Source: Nonomuraea typhae (GTDB taxonomy: Bacteria; Actinomycetota; Actinomycetes; Streptosporangiales; Streptosporangiaceae). From it: a DNA stretch of 64,000 nucleotides. A model generated the notes under the pieces. It did not search any database and had not been told where the DNA came from. It was given only the letters and a program-made list of their open reading frames with translations. This document shows, piece after piece, positions 8,097 to 17,799 of the stretch (its first letter is position 1; each line of letters opens with the position of its first letter). Location of the stretch: positions 744,001-808,000 of the forward strand of contig NZ_VRLV01000003.1 in assembly GCF_009760925.1 (NCBI RefSeq). The letters are read 5' to 3'. A program made the position numbers and the translations under genes.

Positions 8097-9217
8097 GGCA
8101 CGGGGAAACCGGCGCGGGCGGCGCTCATGCACTCCAGCAGCGCCCGCTGCTCCTCGTGGAAGGTGTGCTCGTCCACCACGCGGCGGGCGGCGCGGTCGTG
8201 CAGCAGCCCCAGCTCCGTCGCGGCCAGCTGGTAGTCGCTCATCGCCCGCAGCCCCCGCTTGCCCCCGTGGGCGCTGGCCCACTGGCGGGCCCGGCGGCGG
8301 CGCGACAACGCCGACAGCATGTGGATGTCGTGGGCGTCCACCAGCCGGGTCGGCTCGTAGGGCGGCAGGTAGCGCTGGATGAGGGCGACGATGCGGCGGC
8401 GGTCCTTGATGACGACGCCGATGAGCACCAGCAGGACGAGCAGCAGGATCAGGTAGGCGATCAGCAGGCCGCCGAAGCCGCCGTAGGAGGCCATGCCGTT
8501 CCACAGCCCGTGCAGCACCATGGCGCCGATCCAGCCGACCAGGATGTAGCCGACGCGGACCGTGCCGCTGCGCTGGGCGGCGTAGGCCACCGCGATGCCG
8601 ATCATCGAGGTGAACAGCGGGTGCGCGAACGGCGACAGGATGCCGCGCAGCACCACCGTCACCGCCAGCCCTTCGACGCCGCGCTCGGTGAGGGCGGAGA
8701 CATAGTAGCTCACGTTCTCGCTCATGGCGAAGCCGAGCCCCACCATGCTGGCGTAGATGATGCCGTCGGTGGGGCCGTCGAGCTCGGCCCGGCGGAAGCG
8801 CAGGAGGCCGAGCAGGACCAGGCCCTTCATCGTCTCCTCGACGACCGGCGCGCCGAAGGTCGCGGCGATGTTGCGCGCGTTGTCGGGCGACAGGTTGGCC
8901 GCGTCGACGATGTAGTGCAGGTTGAGCGAGTTGACCACGCCCGCGACCAGGACGGCGACGCCCGCGCCCCAGGCGAAGGCGAAGATCAGGTTGCTGCGCG
9001 GCTCGGGCTCCATCCGGTCCAGGGCGAGGACCGCGGCCAGCAGCACGGGCACCGGGGCCAGGGCGAGCAGGAGCGCGACCAGGAAGTCCACCGGAGCGCC
9101 GTTGATCACGTCGAAGGAGAGCGAGACGAGCGCGCAGATACCGGTGACAACCAGACCGATGATCAACGCGAAGGACGGCCGGTCCTTGAACACCCAGCGT
9201 GGATCACGGGACGCCAT
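8087..9217 (-). CDS. PrsW-family intramembrane metalloprotease-like protein
   Basis: A 376-residue protein with about eight hydrophobic segments across residues 15-265, followed by a basic cytoplasmic tail. The family's candidate metal ligands are visible: the glutamate pair in APVVEETMKG, the glutamate in SENVSYY and the histidines in FAHPLFTS and VLHGLWNG. PrsW relatives cleave anti-sigma factors, but there is no anti-sigma gene here, so the substrate is unknown. I start it at ATG 9217 (MASRDPRW); the frame extends 14 codons further, but that part does not look like family sequence. Convergent with the SanA-like gene, with a ten-base overlap. Confidence 0.82.
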   Translation of the reverse strand: MASRDPRWVFKDRPSFALIIGLVVTGICALVSLSFDVINGAPVDFLVALLLALAPVPVLLAAVLALDRMEPEPRSNLIFAFAWGAGVAVLVAGVVNSLNLHYIVDAANLSPDNARNIAATFGAPVVEETMKGLVLLGLLRFRRAELDGPTDGIIYASMVGLGFAMSENVSYYVSALTERGVEGLAVTVVLRGILSPFAHPLFTSMIGIAVAYAAQRSGTVRVGYILVGWIGAMVLHGLWNGMASYGGFGGLLIAYLILLLVLLVLIGVVIKDRRRIVALIQRYLPPYEPTRLVDAHDIHMLSALSRRRRARQWASAHGGKRGLRAMSDYQLAATELGLLHDRAARRVVDEHTFHEEQRALLECMSAARAGFPVPQR

Positions 9218-9263
9218 ACGGTGACTGTAACGGAAAGCGATCGTGGTGTCCCGCCGCACGCCG

Positions 9264-10202
9264 TCAGGCGAGCAGGGGGTCGATCGCGACGGCCAGGAAC
9301 AACAGCGCCAGGTAGGCGTTGGACCAGTGGAAGAAGCGCATCGGGCGCAGATCGACGCCGGTCTTGCCGGCGTTGAGCCTGGCCAGCATGCGGTGGATCT
9401 CCCACAGGCACACGACGCCGAGCACGATCGCCACCACCGGGTAGAGCAGGGTGGTGCCGGCCACCGGCCACAGCAGCAGCGAGCAGAGCACGGTCAGCCA
9501 CGTGTAGACGATGGAGTGCACCAGCACGCGGCGCTCGGTGGCGACCACGGGCAGCATGGGCACCCCGGCGGCGGCGTAGTCCTCCTTGTAGCGCATGGCG
9601 AGGGTCCAGGTGTGCGGCGGCGTCCAGAAGAACACCACGCCGAAGAGCACCAGCGGCGTCCACTCCAGGCCGCCGGTGATGCCCGACCAGCCGATGACGA
9701 CCGGCATGCACCCGGCCAGCCCGCCCCAGACGATGTTCTGCGAGGTGCGCCGCTTGAGGAACATCGAGTAGACGAAGACGTAGAACAGGATCGCCGAGAG
9801 GTTGAGCGCCGCCGCCACGAGGTTGGCCGTGAGCCACATGCCAAGGACGGACAAAACTCCGAGCACGATTCCGAAGATCAGTGCGTTGCGCGGTGTCACC
9901 TGGTGACGGGCGAGCGGGCGCTTGCGGGTGCGCCGCATCTTCACGTCGATGTCGCGGTCGATGTAGCAGTTGAGCGCGTTGGCGCTGCCGGCCGACAGCG
10001 TGCCGAACAACATGACCCCGAGGGCCGTCCACAGCGGCGGAAGGCCGCCTGCCGCGAGGAACATCACCGGCAGGGTCGTGATCAGAAGCAACTCGATGAC
10101 CCGCGGCTTGGTCAGCGCCACGTACGCCTTGACCACGGCGCCGAGGGAGCGCCGCGGCGCGGGCTGGGGGGCCGGGGCCGTCGTCTGCCTGTTCGTCAGC
10201 AC
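9264..10202 (-). CDS. ctaB: Protoheme IX farnesyltransferase (heme O synthase)
   Basis: A 312-residue UbiA-superfamily prenyltransferase that attaches farnesyl to heme B. The two Asp-rich catalytic sites are [20 protein letters not shown] and the region after FFWTPPHTW ([10 protein letters not shown]). About nine membrane helices are expected and seen. GTG 10202 is preferred since GGAAG lies ten bases upstream; TTG 10208 is a close alternative. It is divergent from the tkt operon, as in other actinobacteria. Its stop region contains a 15-mer shared with the repeat array near whiA. Confidence 0.93.
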   Translation of the reverse strand: MLTNRQTTAPAPQPAPRRSLGAVVKAYVALTKPRVIELLLITTLPVMFLAAGGLPPLWTALGVMLFGTLSAGSANALNCYIDRDIDVKMRRTRKRPLARHQVTPRNALIFGIVLGVLSVLGMWLTANLVAAALNLSAILFYVFVYSMFLKRRTSQNIVWGGLAGCMPVVIGWSGITGGLEWTPLVLFGVVFFWTPPHTWTLAMRYKEDYAAAGVPMLPVVATERRVLVHSIVYTWLTVLCSLLLWPVAGTTLLYPVVAIVLGVVCLWEIHRMLARLNAGKTGVDLRPMRFFHWSNAYLALLFLAVAIDPLLA

Positions 10203-10371
10203 CGTCAAGGCGCTTCCAGCACGTGCGGAGTCAACGCGTAACCTCTGATTAGAGCGGATCCGTGATTTGGACGCCGTGGCGTCTCTGCGAACAAACAAAC
10301 TGTAGTCGCAGGGTCGGCCGGTCCGGCCAATGGGGGGCGTGGCCCGCTCCCGGACACGCTCGGGGCGGGAA

Positions 10372-10399
10372 GGGAATCGATCTTGACCACCGCTCCGTT
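10372..10399 (+). promoter_or_regulatory. SigR/SigH-type promoter candidate for the pentose phosphate operon
   Basis: GGGAAT at 10372-10377 is followed, after 19 bases, by GTT at 10397-10399. This matches the SigR (Streptomyces) and SigH (mycobacteria, corynebacteria) consensus GGGAAT-N18/19-GTT. Transcription would begin around 10405, shortly before the tkt ATG at 10421. The match is by eye only; such short motifs can occur by chance. Confidence 0.45.
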
Positions 10400-10420
10400 A
10401 GGGTCCGGTGTGGGCGGGAA

Positions 10421-12562
10421 ATGCCAACCGGCACCACCTATGACAACGAGATTCCGGAGATCGAGCAGTTGAGCACCTTTGAATGGACCGACCTCGACAA
10501 GCAGGCGGTCGACGTCGTCCGAGCACTGGCAATGGACGCGGTGGAGAAGGCCGGCTCCGGCCACCCCGGCACGGCGATGAGCCTGGCTCCGGCCGCCTAC
10601 CTGCTCTTCCAGCGCACGATGCGGCACGACCCGACCGACGCGAGCTGGGCGGGCCGCGACCGTTTCGTCCTCTCCTGTGGCCACTCCAGCCTGACGCTCT
10701 ACATCCAGCTGTACCTGTCGGGCTACGGGCTCAGCCTCGGTGACATCGAGAGCCTGCGCACCTGGGACAGCCTCACTCCCGGCCACCCCGAGCACGGGCA
10801 CACCGTCGGCGTGGAGACCACGACCGGCCCGCTGGGCCAGGGGCTCGGCAACGCGGTCGGCATGGCGATGGCCGCCCGCCGCGAGCGCGGCCTGTTCGAC
10901 CCGCACGCCGAGCCGGGCGCCAGCCCGTTCGACCACCACATCTGGTGCTTCGCCTCCGAGGGGGACATCGAGGAGGGCATCAGCCACGAGGTCAGCGCGA
11001 TCGCCGGCCACCAGAAGCTCGGCAACCTGACCGTGGTCTTCGACTCCAACCACATCTCGATCGAGGACGACACGCAGATCGCGCTGTCGGAGGACATCCT
11101 CAAGCGCTACGAGGCGTACGGCTGGCACGTGCAGAAGGTCGACTGGACCAAGACCGGTGACTACGTCGAGGACGTCGCGGCCCTGAACGCCGCCCTGGAG
11201 GCCGCGCGCGCCGAGACCGGCAAGCCGTCCTTCATCATGCTGCGCACGATCATCGGCTGGCCCGCGCCGAACAAGAAGAACACCGGCAAGATCCACGGCT
11301 CCGCCCTGGGCGCCGACGAGGTCGCCGCCGCGAAGAAGGTCCTGGGCCTGGACCCGGCGAAGTCCTTCGACGTCCCGGCCGAGGTGCTGGCGCACGCCCG
11401 CCTGGTGGCCGAGCGCGGCCGTGAGGCGCACGCCGAGTGGGAGAAGTCCTTCGCCGAGTGGCGCCTGGCCAACCCCGAGCGCGCGGCCGAGTTCGACCGC
11501 ATCTCCGCCCGCGAGCTGCCCGCCGACTGGACCAGCGCGCTGCCGGAGTTCGAGCCCGGTGCCTCGGTCGCCACCCGCAAGGCCTCCGGCGAGTTCCTCA
11601 ACTCCGTCTCCCGCGTGCTTCCCGAGCTGTGGGGCGGCTCGGCCGACCTGGCCGAGTCCAACAACACCACGATGAAGGGCGAGCCGTCCTTCATCCCGGA
11701 GGAGTACCAGACCAAGGAGTTCCCCGGTAACCGCTACGGCCGCACGCTGCACTTCGGCATCCGCGAGCACGGCATGGGCGCGATCCTCAACGGCATCGCC
11801 CTGCACGGCGGCACCCGGCCCTACGGCGGCACGTTCCTGGTCTTCTCCGACTACATGCGGCCGGCCGTACGGCTGGCGGCGCTGATGAAGCTGCCGGTCA
11901 CCTACGTCTGGACGCACGACTCGATCGGCCTGGGCGAGGACGGCCCGACCCACCAGCCCGTCGAGCACCTGTGGGCGCTGCGCGCGATCCCGGGCCTGGA
12001 CGTGGTGCGCCCGGCCGACGCCAACGAGACGGTCCACGCCTGGCGGGCGGTGCTGGAGCACACCGACCGCCCGGCCGCGCTGGCGCTGACCCGGCAGAAT
12101 CTGCCGGTCTACGAGGGCACCAGCGCCGAGGGCGTCAAGCGCGGCGGGTACGTGCTGCGGGAGGCGTCCGGCGGGCAGCCGCAGGTGATCCTCATCGCCA
12201 CCGGCTCCGAGGTGGAGCTGGCCGTGGGCGGCCGTGACCTGCTGGAGGCCCAGGGCATCGCGACCCGGGTGGTGTCGATGCCGTGTGTCGAGTGGTTCCA
12301 CGGGCAGGACTCCGCTTACCGGCAGAGCGTGCTGCCTCCGGCCGTGAAGGCCCGTGTCGCGGTCGAGGCGGGAATCGGGCTCGGCTGGCGCGAGTTTGTG
12401 GGTGAGGCGGGCGAGACGGTCAGCCTTGAGCACTTCGGGGCCTCGGCACCCTACAAGACGCTGTACGAGCAGTTCGGCCTGACGGCCGAGCGGGTGGCGG
12501 CGGCGGCCAAGGCCAGCCTCGCCAAGCTCGGTCATGACAAGGGCGAGACGACGGGAAACTGA
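10421..12562 (+). CDS. tkt: Transketolase
   Basis: A 713-residue, full-length thiamine-diphosphate enzyme that moves two-carbon units between sugar phosphates. Visible features are the substrate-loop sequence [10 protein letters not shown], the TPP/Mg motif starting at [11 protein letters not shown] and ending with the asparagine in [10 protein letters not shown], and the central pyrimidine domain with the glutamate in GIREHGMG. First gene of the operon tkt-tal-pgi-zwf-opcA-pgl. ATG 10421 is used; TTG 10469, with GGAG nine bases upstream, is an alternative that would remove 16 poorly conserved residues. A SigR-like promoter precedes it. Confidence 0.96.
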   Translation: MPTGTTYDNEIPEIEQLSTFEWTDLDKQAVDVVRALAMDAVEKAGSGHPGTAMSLAPAAYLLFQRTMRHDPTDASWAGRDRFVLSCGHSSLTLYIQLYLSGYGLSLGDIESLRTWDSLTPGHPEHGHTVGVETTTGPLGQGLGNAVGMAMAARRERGLFDPHAEPGASPFDHHIWCFASEGDIEEGISHEVSAIAGHQKLGNLTVVFDSNHISIEDDTQIALSEDILKRYEAYGWHVQKVDWTKTGDYVEDVAALNAALEAARAETGKPSFIMLRTIIGWPAPNKKNTGKIHGSALGADEVAAAKKVLGLDPAKSFDVPAEVLAHARLVAERGREAHAEWEKSFAEWRLANPERAAEFDRISARELPADWTSALPEFEPGASVATRKASGEFLNSVSRVLPELWGGSADLAESNNTTMKGEPSFIPEEYQTKEFPGNRYGRTLHFGIREHGMGAILNGIALHGGTRPYGGTFLVFSDYMRPAVRLAALMKLPVTYVWTHDSIGLGEDGPTHQPVEHLWALRAIPGLDVVRPADANETVHAWRAVLEHTDRPAALALTRQNLPVYEGTSAEGVKRGGYVLREASGGQPQVILIATGSEVELAVGGRDLLEAQGIATRVVSMPCVEWFHGQDSAYRQSVLPPAVKARVAVEAGIGLGWREFVGEAGETVSLEHFGASAPYKTLYEQFGLTAERVAAAAKASLAKLGHDKGETTGN

Positions 12563-12563
12563 G

Positions 12564-13658
12564 ATGAGCAGCGAGAACCTGAACAAGCTGTCCGGCCAGG
12601 GCGTGTCCATCTGGCTGGACGACATCAGCCGCGAGCGGCTGCGCTCGGGCAACCTGGAGCAGCTGATCCGCGAGAAGAACGTGGTCGGCGTCACCTCCAA
12701 CCCGACCATCTTCGCCGGCGCGCTGAGCAAGGGCGACGCCTACGACAGCCAGATGCACGACCTGAAGATCCGCGGCGTGGACGTGGGCGAGGCGGTGCGC
12801 GCGATCACCACCTACGACATCCGCTGGGCCGCCGACGTGCTGCGCCCGGTCTTCGACGCCACCGGCGGGGTGGACGGCAGGGTGTCGCTGGAGGTGGACC
12901 CGCGCCTGGCCCGCGAGACGGAGAAGACGGTCGCCGAGGCCCGCGCGCTGTGGTGGGCGGTGGACCGGCCCAACCTGTTCATCAAGATCCCGGCGACCCT
13001 GGAGGGCCTGCCGGCGATCACGCAGGCGATCTCCGAGGGCATCAGCGTCAACGTCACGCTGATCTTCTCGCTGGAGCGCTACCGCGCGGTGATGGACGCC
13101 TGGCTGACCGGTCTGGAGGCCGCGCAGGCCAAGGGCCTGAACCTGGCCGGCATCGAGTCGGTGGCCTCGTTCTTCGTCAGCCGCGTGGACACCGAGATCG
13201 ACAAGCGCCTGGACGCGGCCGGCAAGCCGGAGCTCAAGGGCAAGGCGGGCGTGGCGAACGCGCGCCTGGCCTACGCCGCCTTCGAGGAGGTCATGAACTC
13301 CGAGCGCTGGCAGCGCCTGCGCGCCGCGGGCGCCCGCGCGCAGCGTCCGCTGTGGGCCTCGACCGGGGTGAAGAACCCCGAGTACCGCGACACGATGTAC
13401 GTCGACGACCTGGTCGCGCCGGGCACGGTCAACACCATGCCGGAGAAGACGCTGGACGCGGCGGCCGGCCACGGCGTCGTCAGCGGCGACACCATCCGCC
13501 CCTTCTACGAGCAGGCGTGGAACACCATGGCCGCGCTCAAGGACGCCGGCGTCGACTACGACGACGTCGTGCGGGTGCTGGAGGACGAGGGCGTGGACAA
13601 GTTCGAGGTCTCCTGGAACGAGCTGCTCGACAGCGTGGCCAAGAAACTGGCCGGATAG
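12564..13658 (+). CDS. tal: Transaldolase
   Basis: A 364-residue class I aldolase that transfers dihydroxyacetone units in the non-oxidative pentose phosphate branch. The N-terminal signature [13 protein letters not shown] and the Schiff-base lysine segment [12 protein letters not shown] are present. It begins one base after the tkt stop (TGAGATG arrangement) and ends with TAG overlapping the GTG of pgi by one base. The sequence type resembles the transaldolase half of fused Tal-Pgi proteins known in some bacteria, which fits the tight junction to pgi. Confidence 0.96.
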   Translation: MSSENLNKLSGQGVSIWLDDISRERLRSGNLEQLIREKNVVGVTSNPTIFAGALSKGDAYDSQMHDLKIRGVDVGEAVRAITTYDIRWAADVLRPVFDATGGVDGRVSLEVDPRLARETEKTVAEARALWWAVDRPNLFIKIPATLEGLPAITQAISEGISVNVTLIFSLERYRAVMDAWLTGLEAAQAKGLNLAGIESVASFFVSRVDTEIDKRLDAAGKPELKGKAGVANARLAYAAFEEVMNSERWQRLRAAGARAQRPLWASTGVKNPEYRDTMYVDDLVAPGTVNTMPEKTLDAAAGHGVVSGDTIRPFYEQAWNTMAALKDAGVDYDDVVRVLEDEGVDKFEVSWNELLDSVAKKLAG

Positions 13659-15268
13659 TGGAAGTCACGATCCGCGAGGAGGGGGCGGCGTTCGCCGCCT
13701 CCTCCGTCGCGGGGCGGCTCCTCGACGACGGGGTGCCGCAACGGCTGGCCGCCGGCGACCCCGCGCTGTGGGGCGAGGAGGCGACGGCCGAGGCGGCTGC
13801 CCGCCTCGGCTGGCTGACCCTGCCCCTGACCTCGCGCGAGCTGCTGCCGGAGATCGGCAAACTGGTCGAGTGGGCGCGGGCGCAGGGCCTGACCAACGTC
13901 GTGCTGGCCGGGATGGGCGGCTCGTCCCTCGCCGCCGAGGTCATCTGCGACACCTACGACGTCCCGCTGACGGTGCTCGACACCACCGACGCCCATCAGG
14001 TACGGCGGGCGCTGGCCGAAGGGCTGGACACGACGGTCCTGGTGGTGGCGAGCAAGAGCGGCGCGACCGTGGAGACCGACAGCCACCTCCGCATCTTCGA
14101 GGCGGCCTTCCGGGCGGCGGGCATCGACCCGGGCGACCGGATCGTGGCGGTGACCGACCCCGACTCGCCGCTGGAGCAGGCGGCGATCGACGCCGGGTAC
14201 CAGCTCGTGCTGGCCCGCCCGGACGTCGGCGGCCGGTACTCCGCGCTGTCGGCCTTCGGCCTGGTGCCGAGCGCGCTGGCCGGGGTGGAGATCGAGAAGC
14301 TGCTGGAGCAGGCCGGCGAGGTAGCGCCGCTGCTGGCGCTGCCCGAGGGCAACCCGGGCCTGGAGCTCGGCGCGGTGCTCGGCGGGGCGGCGCTCAACGG
14401 GCGCGACAAGCTGATCCTGGAGGACCAGCTCTCGGAGATCAACGGCCTGCCGGACTGGATCGAGCAGCTGGTCGCCGAGTCGCTGGGCAAGGACGGCCGC
14501 GGCGTGCTGCCGGTCGTCGGCGCCGACCCGAACGGCGTCAGCGACGAGCTGGTCGTGGGCATCGGCTCCGACAACGGCGACGTGCGCGTGGACGGGCGGC
14601 TCGGGGCGCAGTTCCTGGTGTGGGAGTACGCGACCGCGGTGGCCGGGAGGCTGCTGGAGGTCAACCCGTTCGACCAGCCGGACGTGGCCGGGGCCAAGCG
14701 CAACACCGCCGCGCTGCTGGAGGCGCCCGCTCCCGCGCAGAGCCCGGCCTTCACCGACGGGCCCGTCGAGGTCTACGGCCAGACGAGCGCCCGTGACCTG
14801 CCCGGGCTGCTGAACGAACTGCTGAACGCGGTGCCCGGCGACGGGTACCTGGCCGTGCTGGCCTATCTCGACCGGCTGGCCGCCTTCGACGCCCCGGTGC
14901 GCGAGGGCGCCGACTTCGAGGAGATGACCGACGCCTGGATGGCGGCGGACGCGGCCACGCTGCGCGCGCTGCTGGCGCTGCGCACCGACCGGCCGGTGAC
15001 CTTCGGCTGGGGGCCGCGCTACCTGCACTCCACCGGGCAGTACCACAAGGGCGGGCCGGACAACGGCGTCTTTCTGCAGATCACCGGCGTGGTGACCGAC
15101 GACGTCCCGGTGCCCGGCCGCCCGTTCACGCTGGGTGCGTTGCAGCATGCCCAGGCGTTGGGCGACCTTGAGGCGCTGGCGGGCCTGGGGCGGCCCGCCG
15201 TACGCCTGCATTTGACCGACCGCGTGACGGGAGTCGCGCATTTGCTCGCAGCCGCACAGGAGGCTTGA
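13658..15268 (+). CDS. pgi: Glucose-6-phosphate isomerase (SIS-domain, Tal-Pgi type)
   Basis: A 536-residue two-SIS-domain isomerase interconverting glucose-6-phosphate and fructose-6-phosphate. Sugar-phosphate binding is shown by MGGSSLAAEV and SKSGATVET, and the family signature by DVGGRYSALSAFG. The second classical signature is modified: NPFDQPDVAGAK stands where FDQxGVExxK is usual, a variant I associate with Tal-Pgi fusion proteins. The GTG start overlaps the tal stop by one base. Being inside the pentose phosphate operon, it can recycle fructose-6-phosphate into the oxidative branch, allowing cyclic NADPH production. Confidence 0.9.
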   Translation: MEVTIREEGAAFAASSVAGRLLDDGVPQRLAAGDPALWGEEATAEAAARLGWLTLPLTSRELLPEIGKLVEWARAQGLTNVVLAGMGGSSLAAEVICDTYDVPLTVLDTTDAHQVRRALAEGLDTTVLVVASKSGATVETDSHLRIFEAAFRAAGIDPGDRIVAVTDPDSPLEQAAIDAGYQLVLARPDVGGRYSALSAFGLVPSALAGVEIEKLLEQAGEVAPLLALPEGNPGLELGAVLGGAALNGRDKLILEDQLSEINGLPDWIEQLVAESLGKDGRGVLPVVGADPNGVSDELVVGIGSDNGDVRVDGRLGAQFLVWEYATAVAGRLLEVNPFDQPDVAGAKRNTAALLEAPAPAQSPAFTDGPVEVYGQTSARDLPGLLNELLNAVPGDGYLAVLAYLDRLAAFDAPVREGADFEEMTDAWMAADAATLRALLALRTDRPVTFGWGPRYLHSTGQYHKGGPDNGVFLQITGVVTDDVPVPGRPFTLGALQHAQALGDLEALAGLGRPAVRLHLTDRVTGVAHLLAAAQEA

Positions 15269-15269
15269 G

Positions 15270-16871
15270 ATGACAGACCCGGCAGCGCCCGCGGAGGAGG
15301 CCGTCACCGTGGCGGCGGCCGTTGCGGGCACGGCCACCACCCTTGAGGTGGCGGCCGCCAATCCGCTGCGCGATCCGCGCGACAAGCGGCTGCCCAGGGT
15401 GGCGGGACCGTGTGTGATGGTGTTGTTCGGCGTGACGGGCGACCTGGCCAAGCGCAAGCTGTTGCCGGCCATCTACGACCTGGGGAACCGGGGGCTGCTG
15501 CCGCCGGGGTTCTCGCTGGTCGGGTTCGCCCGCCGCGACTGGAAGGACCAGGACTTCGCCCAGCTGACGCATGACTCGGTGAAGGCCAACGCCAGGACGC
15601 CGTTCCGTGAGGAAGTGTGGAAGCAGCTGGCCGAGGGGATCCACTTCGTACCCGGCGAGTTCTCCGACGACGGGGCGTTCGACGCGCTGGCGATGGCGTT
15701 GAAGGAGATCGACCAGACGCGGGGCACGGGCGGCAACTACGCCTTCTATCTGTCGGTGCCGCCGAAGTTCTTCCCCGCGGTGGTCAAGCAGCTCAAGCGG
15801 ACCGGGCTGGCCGACGCGCCGGAGGGTTCGTGGCGGCGGGTGGTGATCGAGAAGCCGTTCGGGCACGACCTGCAGAGCGCGCACGAGCTGAACGAGATCA
15901 CCAACGAGGCATTCCCGGAGTCGTCGATCTTCCGGATCGACCACTACCTGGGCAAGGAGACCGTCCAGAACATCATGGCGCTGCGCTTCGCCAACAACCT
16001 GTACGAGCCGATCTGGAACCGCTCCTACGTCGACCACGTGCAGATCACCATGGCCGAGGACATCGGCCTGGCCGGGCGCGCGGGCTACTACGACGGCATC
16101 GGCGCGGCCCGTGACGTGATCCAGAACCACCTGCTGCAGTTGCTGGCGCTGGTGGCGATGGAGGATCCGACCTCCTTCGAGGCGTCCTCGCTGCGGCGGG
16201 AGAAGGAGAAGGTCCTCAAGGCGGTACGGCTGCCGCTCGACCTGAAGAACAACACCGCCCGCGGCAAGTACGCGGCGGGCTGGCAGGGCGGCGAGAAGGT
16301 CGTCGGCTACCTGGAGGAGGAGGGCATCCCGGCCGACTCCACGACCGAGACCTACGCGGCCATCAAGCTGGAGATCGCCAACCGGCGCTGGGCCGGCGTG
16401 CCGTTCTACCTGCGCACCGGCAAGCGCCTGGGGCGCCGGGTGACGGAGGTCGCCGTGGTCTTCCAGCGGGCGCCGCACCTGCCCTTCAGCAAGGACGACA
16501 CCGAGATCCTGGGCCAGAACGCGCTGGTGGTCCGGGTGCAGCCGGACGAGGGCATCACGGTGCGCTTCGGCTCGAAGGTGCCGGGCACCGCCATGGAGGT
16601 GCGCGACGTGTCCATGGACTTCGCCTACGGCGAGTCGTTCATGGAGTCCTCCCCCGAGGCGTACGAGCGGCTGCTGCTGGACGTCATGATCGGCGACCCG
16701 CCGCTCTTCCCGCACCAGCGTGAGGTGGAGTTGTCGTGGAAGATCCTCGACCCGATCGAGGAGTTCTGGGCCACGCAGGGCCAGCCGGAGGACTACCCGG
16801 CCGGTTCCTGGGGCCCGCCGTCGGCCGATGAGATGATGGCCCGTGACGGCCGTGTGTGGAGAAGACTGTGA
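15270..16871 (+). CDS. zwf: Glucose-6-phosphate 1-dehydrogenase
   Basis: A 533-residue enzyme that oxidises glucose-6-phosphate to 6-phosphogluconolactone with NADP. The coenzyme-binding segment FGVTGDLAKRKLLP lies near residues 52-65, and the catalytic signature is RIDHYLGKE. About 45 disordered residues rich in alanine precede the Rossmann domain, longer than in Escherichia coli. A strong ribosome site (AGGAGG) lies seven bases before ATG 15270. It is followed by the assembly factor OpcA with a four-base overlap, which suggests stoichiometric expression. Confidence 0.97.
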   Translation: MTDPAAPAEEAVTVAAAVAGTATTLEVAAANPLRDPRDKRLPRVAGPCVMVLFGVTGDLAKRKLLPAIYDLGNRGLLPPGFSLVGFARRDWKDQDFAQLTHDSVKANARTPFREEVWKQLAEGIHFVPGEFSDDGAFDALAMALKEIDQTRGTGGNYAFYLSVPPKFFPAVVKQLKRTGLADAPEGSWRRVVIEKPFGHDLQSAHELNEITNEAFPESSIFRIDHYLGKETVQNIMALRFANNLYEPIWNRSYVDHVQITMAEDIGLAGRAGYYDGIGAARDVIQNHLLQLLALVAMEDPTSFEASSLRREKEKVLKAVRLPLDLKNNTARGKYAAGWQGGEKVVGYLEEEGIPADSTTETYAAIKLEIANRRWAGVPFYLRTGKRLGRRVTEVAVVFQRAPHLPFSKDDTEILGQNALVVRVQPDEGITVRFGSKVPGTAMEVRDVSMDFAYGESFMESSPEAYERLLLDVMIGDPPLFPHQREVELSWKILDPIEEFWATQGQPEDYPAGSWGPPSADEMMARDGRVWRRL

Positions 16872-17779
16872 CCACTTTCATGCTGACGGACACCACCGCC
16901 GGGAAGATCTCGGCGCAGCTGATGCGCCTGCGTCACCAGATGGGCGCGCCGGCGATCGGGATGGTGCTCACGCTGGTGGTGATCTGTGACGAGCGCGATC
17001 AGTACGACTCCCTGCGTGCGGCCACCGAGGCGGCCCGTGAGCACCCCTCGCGCATCCTCGTGGTCATCACCCGCGAGCCGGACGAGGCCAACCGGCTCGA
17101 CGCCGAGCTGCGCATCGGGGAGTCCACGCCGGGCGAGGTGGTCGTCCTGCGGTTGTACGGCGAGCTGACCGAGCACGCCGACTCGGTGGTCAGCCCGCTG
17201 CTGCTGCCCGACACGCCGGTGGTGGCCTGGTGGCCGGGCAGGGCCCCGTCGGTCCCGGCCAAGGACCCGATCGGCCTGCTGGCCCAGCGCCGCATCACCG
17301 ACGCCAAGGCCGCCCACGACGGCATCAAGGAGCTGGCGGTGCTGGCCAAGGGCTACACGCCGGGCGACACCGACCTGTCGTGGGCGCGGCTGACGCCGTG
17401 GCGCAGCCTGCTGGCCGCCGCCTTCGACCAGCCGGCGGGCAAGGTGAAGAAGGGGTTCGTGGAGGCCACGGCCGGGCATCCGAGCGCGCCGCTGCTGGCG
17501 GCGTGGCTGTCGGAGCGGCTGGGCGCCCCGGTGAAGGTGTCGGACTCGGCGGGCCCCGGCCTGACCGCGGTACGGCTGTCGCTGGGCGACGGCGAGTTGT
17601 CGGTGGTGCGCACCGACGCCCGCCTGGCCACGCTCGCGCGACCCGGCCAGCCCGACCGCAACGTGGCGCTGGCCAGGAGGACCACGGCCGAGCTGCTCGC
17701 CGAGGAGCTGCGCCGCCTGGACTCCGATGAGATCTACGAGGCCGCGGTCAAGCGGCTGGCGAAGTCCTACAAGGGCTGA
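16868..17779 (+). CDS. opcA: Glucose-6-phosphate dehydrogenase assembly protein OpcA
   Basis: A 303-residue actinobacterial and cyanobacterial accessory protein required for active Zwf. Family hallmarks visible are GMVLTLVVICDE near the N-terminus, the ILVVITREP strand, and VVAWWPGRAP near the middle. The GTG start at 16868 overlaps the zwf stop (GTGA) with GGAGAAGA just upstream, which is why I prefer it to the in-frame ATG 12 bases earlier. It has no known catalytic motif. Operon position directly after zwf is typical. Confidence 0.95.
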   Translation: MTTFMLTDTTAGKISAQLMRLRHQMGAPAIGMVLTLVVICDERDQYDSLRAATEAAREHPSRILVVITREPDEANRLDAELRIGESTPGEVVVLRLYGELTEHADSVVSPLLLPDTPVVAWWPGRAPSVPAKDPIGLLAQRRITDAKAAHDGIKELAVLAKGYTPGDTDLSWARLTPWRSLLAAAFDQPAGKVKKGFVEATAGHPSAPLLAAWLSERLGAPVKVSDSAGPGLTAVRLSLGDGELSVVRTDARLATLARPGQPDRNVALARRTTAELLAEELRRLDSDEIYEAAVKRLAKSYKG

Positions 17780-17799
17780 CGGCGGGGGATGCGACAATC

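Noticed and set aside
10205..12730. Long minus-strand frame opposite tkt
   Set aside because: Antisense artefact of codon bias; tkt is full length with all motifs, and the opposite frame has no ribosome site or domain.
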